Source of the DNA: Diphasiastrum complanatum
Taxonomy: Eukaryota; Streptophyta; Lycopodiopsida; Lycopodiales; Lycopodiaceae
NCBI GenBank assembly: GCA_029204225.1
Contig: CM055096.1
Span: 69,077,444 to 69,141,443 of the forward strand
Direction: 5' to 3'
Length of the DNA stretch: 64,000 nt
Shown here: one piece after another, positions 1 through 11,800 of the stretch
How the letters are laid out: each line of letters starts with the position of its first letter
Numbering within the stretch: the first letter of the stretch is position 1
Program-made: the position numbers and the translations under genes
Notes under the pieces: generated by a model
What the model saw: the letters and a program-made list of their open reading frames with translations, nothing else
Databases searched by the model: none
Told to the model about the DNA's origin: nothing

Positions 1-172
1 CACATGGATTGGGTATCACCCATAGTGGTGGTTCCCAAGAAAAACAGCAAGCTTCATATCTGCGTAGATCAAAAACCTTAACGCGGTTACTAAAAAAGAC
101 CACTTCCCGTTGTCTTTAATGACACAAATCCTAGAAGAAATGGCAGGAGCTGAAACGCATTTGACACATCCA
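1..172 (+). mobile_element. Ty3/gypsy reverse transcriptase fragment
   Basis: Translation gives the gypsy RT block WVSPIVVVPKKNSKLHICVD, then after a one-base frame change NLNAVTKKDHFPLSL and ILEEMAGAE. These match the conserved RT region between the substrate-binding fingers and the start of the palm in plant Ty3/gypsy pol. The fragment is cut by the window edge on the left and ends abruptly on the right, where a copia fragment of opposite orientation begins. It is frameshifted and non-functional. Confidence 0.8.
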
Positions 173-345
173 TTTGAAACAACAACAAACCAAAGTGAGA
201 AGCAAGAGCAATGAATAGTCTTATGGTGACCATATTTGCCACGGGTGCAAAGGTTACATCATAATCTATGCTCTTGGATTGAGCATACCCCTTGGCCACA
301 AGTCTTGCCTTGTGCTTAGAAATAGTTTAAACATTTGTGGTCAGA
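165..345 (-). mobile_element. Ty1/copia reverse transcriptase fragment
   Basis: On the minus strand the frame reads KHKARLVAKGYAQ, then IDYDVTFAPVANMVTIRL and QMDVSNAF, the diagnostic start of copia RT. The frame opens on a GTG (Val), so it is an internal fragment and not a start. It breaks off at the copia motif that normally continues into the first catalytic Asp block. It abuts the gypsy RT fragment, with a few bases at 165-172 readable in either element. Confidence 0.8.
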
Positions 346-823
346 TCCAATTAAAATCTGCCACCTGTCCACTATGAGCCCAAACATCTGTTATGGGGAT
401 TGATACGAATGTCTTTCACATTGTACCTTTATTCATAGAATAAGCATGAAGAGTATAAGAGAATCAACAAGGAGAAAATGGAACCTAAGAAAGGATGCAA
501 ATATATCATGGGAGAACTCCATACTTATACCAAAATATGGAGTTGTTGAGGATTTCATTTCCTTTGCTTTAGGGAAGGTATTGAAGTCCCATTTGTGCAC
601 AGATGAGGAAAGACATACAAGGGAGGAAAAAATAGTCCACACTTTGTTACATAGGGCTGGATGGATGATGTAACGAGATAATGAATGGAAAAGCAAGGAA
701 GACAAATGAGAACTTATCCTTGATAAAGGCCTGGAGCTCCTATGAAGTACAACTAAATGGTGCCAAGTCTCAAAAATTCAAAATACAGCACCCAAAAGGA
801 TGAAAATTACAAAAATATTTCTT
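346..823. other. unassigned spacer
   Basis: One open frame of 75 codons (446-673, plus strand, true ATG) is present, but I recognise no domain and its composition is compatible with chance. No repeat boundary or RNA structure was seen apart from the tRNA terminator at its right end. Confidence 0.4.
811..815 (-). terminator. Pol III T-run terminator of tRNA-Leu
   Basis: Five A on the plus strand give TTTTT on the tRNA strand, eight bases past the tRNA 3' end. This is the expected RNA polymerase III stop. Confidence 0.75.
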
Positions 824-904
824 TGTCAGGAATGGGATTCGAACCCATGCCCTTTCGGAATAGTACCTGAAACTACCGCCTTAGACCAACTCGGCCATCC
901 TGAC
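824..904 (-). tRNA. tRNA-Leu (anticodon CAG)
   Basis: The minus strand folds as a complete class II tRNA of 81 nt. The seven-base acceptor stem GTCAGGA pairs with TCCTGAC, followed by discriminator A. The D arm starts TGGCCGAG. The anticodon stem is GTAGT with ACTAT (one G-T pair), with loop TTCAGGT giving anticodon CAG for CUG codons. The long variable arm TCCGAAAGGGC is typical of leucine tRNA, and the T arm is ATGGG-TTCGAAT-CCCAT. No intron and no encoded CCA are present, as in plant nuclear tRNAs. A CACAAGG context just upstream resembles the CAA initiation motif of plant tRNA genes. Internal A and B boxes are intact. Confidence 0.95.
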
Positions 905-2547
905 TTCTGCTAGCCTTGTGCATACTAACAATCTGATTAGCAGAACTTTATCTCCATTTTTCTGCAACATGGAGAGCTTGAGCTCAGCGTCCTCGTCTTC
1001 CTCTTTTGGCCAGCGAGAAGATGCGGTCCCCCCCCCCCCCCCCCCCCCCGGTCAAGGCTTTTCTTTCTCCTATACAATACAACAATGCCTCCTGCGCATG
1101 CCGTCGTTGCGTTGATTTTCGCATATAATATGCACCCGACTGAGCAGGAGGAGGAGAGGTGGGAGCTCCAATATAGTACCTATACTACTGCTACCACTAC
1201 TACCACAACCCAGTTGCAATGGAGTTCATCTCGCCTCGCTCGATTTCAGAGGTCCAACATTCAAACCCACAAGTTATAGCTGTAGTAGTGCACCTCTTCT
1301 GGCGACTCTTTCCTTGTTTTCGACATATACAAGCAAGCTTTTATTTATTTTATTATAATAATGTTTCTGCATCCCATACTTTAAGAGTGACCTTTGAATG
1401 AGTGAGTGAGTGCTGAGGAAACCTCTTTTGCGTTATCCTCAAAGAACCTGCATTTTAGAGAACTTCTTAGTTTTTTAGGACTTTTACTTATAAAAATGTA
1501 TGTATGCTTGTATAAAAAATCGTTATAAATTTTATGATACCAATATCTGAGAAAACGTGCCGATTCCATTCCTATAGTTTGCCGATTTTCTCGAGCACTA
1601 CTTTGTATTTCGTTTGTTACTAAAGGTAGTCACCTTTTCTTCTTCTTGGCTTGGACATGTGATGACTATGCACTCTTGGTTTTGGCTAGGTGGTGACTAT
1701 CCTCCATTGTGTGTGACCCTGTTGCAAAGCTGACTCAGGTGCACCAAGTTGCCCTGTAAGACTCTAAGGGGTGACACTCCCTAAATGTCCTAGAGCAAGT
1801 TAGGAAGTCCGAGACTGAGCCTCCGACCTGTGGTGAGCCAGCCAAGTAGTTACAAGTCATGAGCTAGCTCTGGAGCTCGAGTCATGGCCTAGTCAGGAGT
1901 CAAGTTGATTATGCCGCCAGGACGGCTCCTAGGACCCATGTCCGGGAGCCAGACTGATCCTGCCAGGCTTGCCAAGCTTAATCAGCATAATAAAAACTAA
2001 GTCCAGAAAAGTGTGCTTTACTAGAAAGCACTATATTCCAGGACAGAGGGGGCGCGTCGAATCACACCAGAACTATAGGGGGAGTCTGACAGACATAAAC
2101 TTGGGCAGCTCAACCAGCGCTAGGAATCCAGTCGCAGGTCTCAGCTCCCTCTACCAGCACAAGCCAAGCACAATGCCCAGCACGTGTTGAGACTAGTCAG
2201 TCTATGTATGAATGTAACCTCTTCCAAATTTAATAAAGTTGATCCTTGGTAATGATTACGATTTCGGTTTTGCCTCCGGGACTGGTCCCAGTGGAAGGAC
2301 TCTTACTACAACCTCTTTGCGTCGTCGGCGCCTAAGGGTCCACGTCACCGACGTGTGGCTCGCCGCTGTGCCATTTGGTCAGTTTGGCGACCACTATGCC
2401 TTGGGTTTCATGTGTGGCTTGTCTTTGCCTTTGGTTACCTTTTGGGGACGGATTCTGAGTTGGCTTTCGGGTTGGTTGGGATTCTAGTTTCTTAAGTCTG
2501 AATGGTTAAGCTTCTTACGTTTCTAAATTGGCTTTCACTCATTAAAA
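905..2547. other. unassigned region, no convincing gene
   Basis: Short open frames occur (918-1115, 1969-2190, 2239-2487) but none shows a known domain. The stretch 1,640-2,235 is GC-richer and ends in AATAAAG at about 2,231, a poly-A-like signal, so it could be an old LTR or untranslated region. No partner copy is visible in the window. Confidence 0.4.
1028..1049 (+). repeat. poly-C homopolymer tract (22 C)
   Basis: An uninterrupted run of 22 C lies in a serine- and proline-coding open frame (ATG at 969) that I do not regard as proven coding. Confidence 0.9.
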
Positions 2548-3260
2548 ATGAGCACAAGATCAGAAACAGTCAGATTGAGTTGGTTTATTTCCTTGAATAT
2601 ATTTGTGGATTTCTTTTCAAGTGTCAATGTTCACAAAACTCCAATGATGTTTGTATGCAAAAATTTATCAGATAGTTTATTATCTGAACTTATGGATGAA
2701 GGCTGGGACAAAAGATCAGATGGAAAAATAGAATGCAGAATTAAAATGTCTTCCATGTGCTTCCGTTATCAAATTGAAAAACAAATGTTAAGCTTACGCT
2801 TCCATTATCAAAGATGAAAAAAAAATAAAGATAAATGGGTGCCACTCGATCACGACTTGGAAGCCAGTGGACATTCAAAACGAAAAAACTATTGAAATTA
2901 TATACAATGATGCCGTTTTGACATGTGTTGAGGTGGAAGAAGATTGGAGTCTAAACTACATCCAGCGGGAACTATTGCTCCTACAAGATGATGTACTTTC
3001 GGACTTCAGATTCATTTTCAATAGTAAACTCATAAGTAACTGTAAACACTCGATCTTTTATGAATAGTTTCAATCAAAACTTTCTAATACAATTTCTGTA
3101 CTAATTCTAACTAACTTTGTATTAGTTTTATGCGTACGTAAAAGACATGAGCTCGAGATCAAATGCAGATATATTGGCGAAACAATCCAACTTATGGAAG
3201 AACATTGAGATTCACTATCAGCAAATACATGCCAATCATCATGTCTTTTTATCATTATAA
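2548..3260 (+). pseudogene. unrecognised gene piece, probably three exons, with a frame problem
   Basis: I do not recognise this family. Three blocks look coding. Block 1 (2548-2817) starts at a real ATG and contains SLLSELMDEGWDKRSDGK. Block 2 (about 2790-3035) is in a different frame and contains IEIIYNDAVLTCVEVEEDW and LSDFRFIFNSKLIS, with the feel of a small ubiquitin-like or PB1-like fold. A possible donor (ATAA|GTAACT) follows at 3035, and an acceptor (AAAAG|AC) at 3144 leads to block 3 (3145-3260), a 38-codon tail ending in TAA. Blocks 1 and 2 overlap and are in different frames, near a run of nine A, so either a splice site is missed or the gene is broken. It converges on another unrecognised gene whose stop lies 149 bases away. 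I infer a gene fragment or decayed gene. Confidence 0.35.
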
Positions 3261-3408
3261 AAAAATTGCATTTCATTATTAGACTATGGACACAAGCTGA
3301 TTGTAAGAATCTATTGTGATATCAATAAAAAAAACCCATAAACGGGTTGTTTACAAGTAAAATGATTGTATCTTTCTTTTTTATGTCTCTCTATTTACAA
3401 ATAGATCT

Positions 3409-4152
3409 CTATTCAATCAATTTTTTTATAATTTTCACAACAGTATTAGGAACTGATAAAGCAACAGCTCCTTCTATAATCTCTCCCTCTGTTTCGGGAA
3501 GGGACTCAATGCCTTTTAAGGCAAGAGAAATATCTGCTACAAAATTGCCTTCCTCTGTATTAAGGACTTTTATTTCTTTTTGATCATATAAAATAAGATC
3601 TGCATCCTGAACAACCTGAAAAGATGTTAAGGCAAGAGCAGATTCCTTTTGAGAGCCCTCGATTGCAGGTGCAATGCTTACACCGTACTGGGCAAAGGTT
3701 CTGATCAACTCTTGTCGAAATCTATATACATCATCAGAAGTATACGGCTCAAGAGTGAACTGTCATTACAAAACACGAGAATCAACGAATTACAAACAAT
3801 GATAGTAATAAAATATGAATCAAAATGAAATGAACTACAAATGAGTAGAATATTACCTATTCAATATATACATCCGTTTGTAAATTATACCATTCAAAAA
3901 ACAACTTCGTATTGTATAGGACGAACAATGCAACTAAAAGTGTCATTCTGTTGTTAGTAATATTAAGATAGAAATTTTATTTATGCTATGACGATACATT
4001 CGATTTAAGAAAAAGAATACATGCATATCAGAAATAAATTGAATATACCTCTAGAGATTTGATGGTTATATCTCCAATTGAAGTTGCCGTTGTCGGTATT
4101 TCCCGAACGACATCATGAATTAGAGAATCAAATTCTCTATGTGTATTTGCAG
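3409..4152 (-). CDS. last two exons of an unrecognised gene
   Basis: I do not recognise the product. The terminal exon 3409-3759 encodes 116 residues plus stop, and the preceding exon 4049-4152 encodes 34 complete codons. They join in phase 0 across a 292-nt intron with donor GAG|GTATAT and acceptor TGACAG|TTCAC. Joined, the frame reads through SLIHDVVREIPTTATSIGD, then TLEPYTSDDVYRFRQEL, then ESALALTSFQVVQDADLIL and ends NTVVKIIKKLIE. The composition is that of a soluble acidic alpha/beta domain, without membrane segment or metal motif. The exon at 4152 begins with two bases completing a codon after a CTCAG acceptor, so at least one more 5' exon is expected above 4,152; I could not find it before the methyltransferase gene begins. 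It could be a fragment captured by a mobile element. Confidence 0.5.
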
Positions 4153-5596
4153 CTGAGTTTAATGTTCACTTATGAGACCAATGAAAAACCTTGTGTCAAA
4201 TTGGATATATCCTACATTGAGCTTATCATTAAAAATATCCATAAAGGCCCAGAAATCTTATTGCCTTTTCATGTTTAAATGTGACTATTTTGGATGTGGA
4301 AATTCAATTAGTTTCAAGAACATGGAAGACTTTCTCACATGTTTGCATAGTTTGAAACGGCTTCCCTACAAGGATTTTTCATTTTGGCTTATTATCTAGT
4401 CTTTACATCATGTAATAGGTTATCTTGATAATTGGTATACCTGGAATTGACCACTTCCAAGCCTTTCTTTGTGTGTTGGCTTGCATAGACTAGGTAGTGT
4501 GAACATGGAAACTCAACTTCATATATCCTTGAGATCCTCTAGATACACATACTAAAACACCAGAATTCTCAACATATTCATCAATCATGTCTATGCTTTT
4601 TTTTCTCTTGTATGCCCTCATTTGTATAGCTGATTTGACTTGAACCCAATATGAACACATCCACCTAAATGAAATACAGATGACTATATTAAACCCGTAT
4701 TTCTTCTACTTGGACCTCATGATAATTTGTCAAGTGGTATACCGTCTCTATGACAAGTTCTGGGGCAAAATCTATGTTATATGAACCTAATCTGAGTAAA
4801 ACTACTAGCAGTTGACTCCAAGGCATCCATAGCTAAGGTGTTGTCATTACACCAGTCTCTCTCACAATAGTTTAGATCTAAGGTTGGCAGACCCAGCCGC
4901 GGACGCGCATCCGGATGCGCGTCCAGGGATGCGTCCGGGGTGCACGCACTTTTTTTTTTATTGTATTTTTCTTAAAAAAAAAAAAAAAAGACGGACTCGT
5001 CCGCGTCTGCGTCCGGATGCCAGACACGGACGCAAAATGGCCGCGTCCAGGGTGGACACGCATGTTTCTGCCATCTGATAATAAGTTAACATGATTTACC
5101 CAATTGCAAACAGAGAGGAATAACAGTACTTAACCTTTTCATTATGCTTGAAATCATCATCGATGTGTAAGAGATTCATGCATGTTTTCTGAAAAGCATA
5201 TGATATTGCATCATATTGTGCGGACCTGATAGGGCATAATTCAAGAGGACAACTAGGTTGTGTACATACATTGACAATTTGACCACTTTTTCTAATCTAT
5301 CTCCACTTCATTCGAAAAATTTCCTCTGCTGAAACTTGATTCATCTCATGTATTGGCTTTGATGTTGTCGTTTTGAGAAGTAAAACGTGATGCAAAGATT
5401 GCAAATATAGTCAGTCAGGCAACACATAACCCGCAGGAGAAGTATCAGACCATAATCTCAGATGAGAAAAATTTCAGCCATGCTGAAAATTAATTCAAGC
5501 GGGCAAATAGAATGTAGAGATTTTATAGCGATGCTGGGTGCTACTCACAAATCAACATAGTGAACGAATCAATGAATAAAAGGCTGTCCATAACTT
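4153..5596. other. intergenic stretch with one putative MITE
   Basis: No convincing coding block is seen between the unrecognised minus-strand gene and the 3' end of the methyltransferase gene. The short frames at 4,078-4,399 (plus) overlap the antisense of a better minus-strand exon or lack any domain. The 3' UTR of the methyltransferase gene should run from 5,596 downwards. The only structured item is the GC-rich insert at about 4,883-5,073. Confidence 0.4.
4883..5073. mobile_element. putative short GC-rich inverted-repeat element (MITE-like)
   Basis: A GC-rich, CpG-rich block of about 190 bp sits in AT-rich DNA. It starts TTGGCAGACCC and ends TTTCTGCCAT, so GGCAGA and TCTGCC form short terminal inverted repeats. 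The interior has a poly-T/poly-A pair (about 4,950-4,988) flanked by CGCGTCCRGG-like repeats in both orientations. This suggests a foldback or miniature transposon. I see no clear target-site duplication and no coding capacity. Confidence 0.35.
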
Positions 5597-5822
5597 CTAA
5601 CCATGTGTGTCAAATGTAGGTTGCCAGAACGTTTTTTCACAATACAGAACCTTGTTGTAACCCATAGGCCCACTTTCGGTATCGCCTAATGCTGCCTTCC
5701 AATGTAATAAGTTGGCAATCGTTTTTATTTGTTGCAGGGTTTCCTTTCCATCATGGATGATGGCAAAGCCACCAGGTCTCAACAACCGGTCCATTTCTAG
5801 TAGGATATCAATCATTTGGCAC
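5597..5822 (-). CDS. methyltransferase exon 9 (C-terminus)
   Basis: Acceptor GATGTAG|GTGCC, stop TAG at 5597-5599. It encodes [35 protein letters not shown] and [10 protein letters not shown], the conserved C-terminal end of the family. Confidence 0.92.
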
Positions 5823-8800
5823 CTACATCCAGAGAAAACAAATAGAAAGTATTGCTTACATAAAATGCTTACACAATACTATAATCTACTTTCTACAGCA
5901 AGAGCCAGAGTCTAGCAAAAAACATGTAACTGTTCAGAGACAAAAGGAAATTATTCTTTGCAAAACCTCTTCTCAAGTTCTAAAACCTCAAACAGAAAAG
6001 GATTTCAAACCTATCCAACATGCAATGAAAATTAAGTTTCTGTCATCATTTTATAAATAATTTAGCAGTAGGCAAGAAGGAAACACAACTTTCAATTGTG
6101 AGCAATATCTTGATTTTGCACAGTTTTTCATGATCTATTCCAGGACAAAGCACACGCAAATTTGGCCATGCCCAATGCCTGATACTCTCAAAAAATGAAT
6201 ATTGTTTCATCAGATAATAAGCAACAAGTCTGAAGAGACAGCACTACGTACTTATGTTCGGCTGAAAACAGGCGAGATGCATGTATCATGTCAAATGTAC
6301 GAGGATAAGCATCCAGCGCTGTGCACCTTCATATAGCACAACATACATAATGTCATCACAAAAAATAGGTTATCCTTGAGAACAAAAGAATTCTCAAACA
6401 TTGAATGCAAGAACTAATCGCAGTTAGAAGCCACTATTACATAAAGATAACCGGATGCTGAGATCACATAGTCGGCATTCATAATAGCTGTCTGCATATG
6501 CTCCTCGTGCTCGCCTTATGATGCCATTTCTGAGCATCTACTCACCTCCAAAATACTTCCACCAGCAGTATTGAATAAAGGGAATTGACTCTACTTTGTG
6601 GTTTTCAAACTTAAAAGTGTGCTTAACTGATTCTGAGTTTGAAGGAAAAGCTTGATCATTCTATGATAGCAATGCTGTCTGGAAGGTAAGCTTAGGATAG
6701 GGAGAGGTTATAGTATCGGCTGAACTATGTAGTTGGACTTGGTATCAGCAGGATACTTGCCCATTCAATAATGTTCATATAGAAAAGGTACACCAGCCCT
6801 TGATTTAAGACATTCATAGTCAAAACATCTCACTTGCAACGTACAACTGCCTCTGGCTTCAGTAACTCACAGTTTTAGGAATCAATTACGGTTAGTAAAA
6901 ACAAAAAATGAAAATCCTGAGAATACCAGTCATGATAAACACCTATAAGTCCCCGATCAAAGATCACAGCAAGCCGATCCGGGCCATCAATAGGGATGAC
7001 ATTGAGAACCCACCATGGTACAGAGGGCTTTGCTAGTGTTATTGCAGCAGAAAACCTGCAAATGAGGCAGCTAATCCATTTTAAGGCGATAGAAAACAAT
7101 AGCAAGTGGAAGATTGTGATACACTTGTCAGATCTTCACCAGTATTATTATGACAGAATACCAGAATGAAGCAGCAGCGAGCTTTAAACACTAACTAGAA
7201 TGGTAAGCTATTTCCAAAGTTACCCTCCATATCCTCCGTTCATATCGAGAACATTGCGAATGTCAGAAATCCGAGATTGACCTAAAGTCCGTAAGTAAAC
7301 GTTTGTGTTTTCCCTCCAGAAACTCGTATCTGCTTCAAAAACTTCAGCTTTTGCTCTTATCAGGCCTGCAGATGGTGCACATTGTAAGCGTAGTGGTGGG
7401 TAAACAAGGCGATCAGGCCAATTCTGGGTACCCCATTCCTCTGGATTGATTGAGCATCTGTCCAAGAGGACATTCCTGTAAAATTTATCAATCCACAAGA
7501 AACATGTGAATACAAACCTTGCATGCTCCAAGTGGAAGTAAATTTGGTCAAGTTTGAAGCACCAATTCACCTGTTGTCAAGATTCACTAAAAAGTTTTCA
7601 TCCAGCAAGCATATTCAGTACCATCCTCTAAAAGCCTTTCTTCAAATATCTGAAAAACTTCAATACACAATGCAGTCTACGTAGCCACTGCCCCAAAGTC
7701 AATTTATGCAATATTAGCTATACAGACTCAGATCAGCTATACAGCTTAGGTCAGCAACTGCTACTTTAGTCTCTTTGCTGTCAAGCTTACAACATGAAAG
7801 TAATCTATCTGTTATTTCACAAAGGTTTGCTGAAAACTACAGCTTTAAGGATATTTAAAACATCCACAACACTCGGATGCATTGGTCATACTTGGGACCA
7901 ATTTTAAGTTGAAATTCATGAACGTGTTCAAGACAGTTGGAGGAAGGAGGCCAATAGACCACCAGGTGTCCAGTCACAATCGGTCATTGTCCAGATTTAC
8001 ACAGCATGACAACTATATCAAGTACTCAGAGCTGACATAACTAGTAAATTTAGGTACATAGAAACATGATGACCAACTTGACATTGTATATTCTTCTTGA
8101 AGAATCATCTCAGATGTTCAGCTAAAAATATTGTTCCACAAACAGTTATGTTCATTTCACAAAGAATCATTCAATAATAGAACATTAAACACACCAAGTG
8201 TAAAAACTTTTACACACCAAGTGTAATAATAGAACATTAAAGGATATGAGCTGTCAATTGATTGATTATGACTATCCAACTTAGCATTGTATGTTGTTCA
8301 GCAGGAAGTTCTGTCCCAACCAGTTACAATCATATTCAAAAGTCATGCAATCAGAGAAGAATAGAGGAATTAGATGTCAATAATAGAGCACTTAGGTTTG
8401 AATCTCAAATTAAGATGTGGAGAAACTCCAAAATGGCACTAACTAGCAGGCCCTACAGCACCTCTGAGTCTCGCAACTGTGAACATTGCAAGCTATAAAA
8501 TAGGGACTTGCTTGGGATACAATTTGCGACTCACACATCAGGCTGAGCACTGACCAGTGAAGGTCTTTCGAGGAAAGCTCACTACTCGAGAATGACATTT
8601 TAGAGGTCCAACTATAAGTACTAAGGCCTGAACCACCTAATAAACACTAACTACATGTTGCAGCCCTCCACCACTAACAATTTCATTTTGCTCAGAATTT
8701 ATCAAAATGTGAAAATTCTTAAGGGAATAATCTGGCAAAGAAAACGATGCTACAAAGATAATATATCAAGAAGAGGCAAAATGACTATTTTGATGATGAC

Positions 8801-11800
8801 AGAAAATGAATTTATCTAAGAAGATACCATGAAAATGTATACACTGAAGAAGATGCCGCCAAAATGCGTACATAATAGAAGATGCCTGAGAAAATAGAAA
8901 ATGACAATGCAGAAGGTCATGGATGAAAAGGAGGCATGTAACTTTCTGCATATAATATGCCAAAGAAAGTTGTCACTAGTGGCCATTGGTAGACGGACTT
9001 ACATGTGTTAAGTAACCAATGATCTACATGTGTTAAGTAACCAATGATCTGCATAAAACTGTCAATGTTTTTGTCATCAGCATCAAGTGCATCAAGGATA
9101 GTAATTGCTCAAGGAGGCCATGTGCAATCTAATGCACATTGCACTTGTAACAGACAACCAACGTCCAATACTCTTGCCAAATCAGTTTAATTCAATCAGC
9201 CAGGAGCATGAAACTTGACAGAATTATGTTGTGTTTATTTGGTTAATAGATCAATCACAACAAGACAAATGTCATGTCCACGTGTGTGAAGAAGGCCAAA
9301 ATAAAATCATGGAGACATGATTTCATTGGCAATGAAAATCTGGCCAATGCTGTAGAAGACCAGAAATCTTGACACCAGCATACTTACCATCTGTGTAGAA
9401 AGTACAACTCTAGACAAGACTGGCTAAATCAGTTTTCGTATGTGGCCAATAAAAACAGTGTTAAGCGAGGCAAATGACTCTGAAACCAGGACCCAAAAGG
9501 GGATCAAACCAACTAGGAAGATAGTGGGACATAGATGACTACATAAGTGAGCTGCACTGCCTTACTTTTACCAGGTCAATAGCGCAATTCACAATGAAAG
9601 TGTTAAAAAAATAGCATCCATCAAAACTGTCGATCAATGAGATTGTTTGAGTTTCTAGGTAGGGTAAAGACTAATTATCATGGTTGGGATAGAAGACCAA
9701 CTTGTGGGCCAGCAACCGAGTAAAGGTAACGATGAAACTACGGGAGGCTATAGGGGCAACAATGGATCTGTAGGAGACTAACGGGTTGACAATCTAGTAG
9801 TAGGACTCTTGTTAGGGCACCGATGGACCTAAAAGCAACTTGTGATCAATGATAGAAGAAATGGAAGCTATGGGGGCAATGATCAAAAGAAAAACGCGAG
9901 GGTAAGGCAGCGAGGGAAGGCCAGGAGGTGTATATGGCAATAATGGTGCAATAGAAAGGGCAATGATGGTAGGAATAGAAGCAAAGAGGAGGGAGTGAAG
10001 AGAAAGGGGGGAAAGAAATCTGCAGCCAAATATCGACCAGAAAGTGCTCTAATACCATGCTATGAACTTGATCATGGATGTTGGCATTAAATGAAATATA
10101 GAGACCAAAGTTTCCACAAACCATGTTTTGAACCTCGAACCGCCATTCAAAATGAATGAATTGTTTGGAACTGGTTTGAACAAGATTTCTATCCGAACCG
10201 GAAAGAAAAAGCCTGATTTGTCATTGATTATCAGTTCCAAAATTTTATCATGATTTGAATTTTGAGTATTGTGATTAAAAAAAAAGCCTGATTCGTCATT
10301 GATTATGAGTTTTAAAATTTTATCATGATTTGAATTTTGATTATTACGATTTGTGTTTGAAGTTCCATCACTTTCGGTTCACTAAAGATTCATGAAGTTG
10401 GACTATGGAATCTTTCTAGGAAAGAGAGAGGCTATGTAGTCACTAGTTACTAGTATGATGTATCTACTATCATCATTCATGTTTGATCAATTGCATAAGT
10501 TTTTCGCAGCTCAAATTTCTCAATGTTACTAGAGATGACCAAAGTACCAGTCTTGATTCTCAAATTTCAATGCACAAACCTGTAGTGTTACAACTATGTC
10601 CAATATCAAGGATTTGCAATAATCCTTGACATGGGGACACTTTAGTTGTTGATATTAATAGTTAAACCTATAAATACCATTCAAGGCCAGATTTGTAATC
10701 AATAACCTTGAGAGGGCCCAAGCACTCCAACTATGACATGTAAAGCAATTCATGGTGTTTGACTGCTATATGCGTGGTGAGGGGTATCGATAGTAACTCC
10801 GGTTGGGGTTAGGGTGTGCCATATCTACCCTATAGAAACTCACTTGTACTTGGTAAGGTGATTTGACACCACAGTATGTTGTAACAAGATCTACATGTGG
10901 TAATCTTCACAATGGTATCAAAGCCAATGCTTGCATCAATTAGAGGTGGAGTTGGCGTTGCTTTTTCACCTTTTCAATACTTTTTGCTTGGATTATCTCA
11001 TTATGTTAGGGATTTCAATGAGTGTACTTGTTGTGCGAAAGTCATATTATAGTGATTTAATGACTGCATGCCAGTTATGTTGTCGATACAACCTTTAGAC
11101 TATATTTTTGGCTAAGATTGGTAAAGAATCGACGTTTTTGGCTATAAGTTGATAGTAAGTTGGTATCTAAACTTTCAGTACATTAAGAGGGTTGCTTTGG
11201 TTTTAAGGATTGATTATAATTGCAAGAGGTTAAGATCCATCAGCACGTGCAGAATATATCAAATTTTGATTAAAAAGACATGGTTTTCTAATCAAAATTT
11301 CATGTTTTTGATAGGTAGAAGCAATTCTATGTCCTAAACTTTGCAGGCATGTTATTTGGAACTTTCAAATAGCTATGGGCAAAAGCAACAAGACATTTTG
11401 GAAAACTCAAAAGCTTGATTGTTTCCACTTCCGTACTGCAAATTGAAGATCCAGATTTACCTTACATTGTGAGAACCGATGCAAGCGATACTACGATTCG
11501 AGTAGTTCTATTACAAAATGATAGGCATATAGCATTTGAGAGCAAGAAATCCACTAGCCCAAAAAAAAAAATTATTGATGTGATTTATGCACTAAAAACC
11601 TAGAGACAGAACCTGAGGGAATATTCATATCTAGAGATAAATAATTGAGGATTGATTCTTTCTTTGAGTGGTTGATTAGATGGAAAGGACAGACTGAGGA
11701 TGATGATTCTTGGGAAAGAGTTGAAAACATAAAGAAGAACTTCCCTAATTTCTGCTTTTGAAGACAAAAGCAATTTAAGGGGGAGAGAATGTTACGTCCA

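Noticed and set aside
9240-9600. Possible minus-strand gypsy integrase remnant in intron 5
   Set aside because: Only scattered resemblance (a MDFI-like and a VVID-like word) with many stops; not enough to call.
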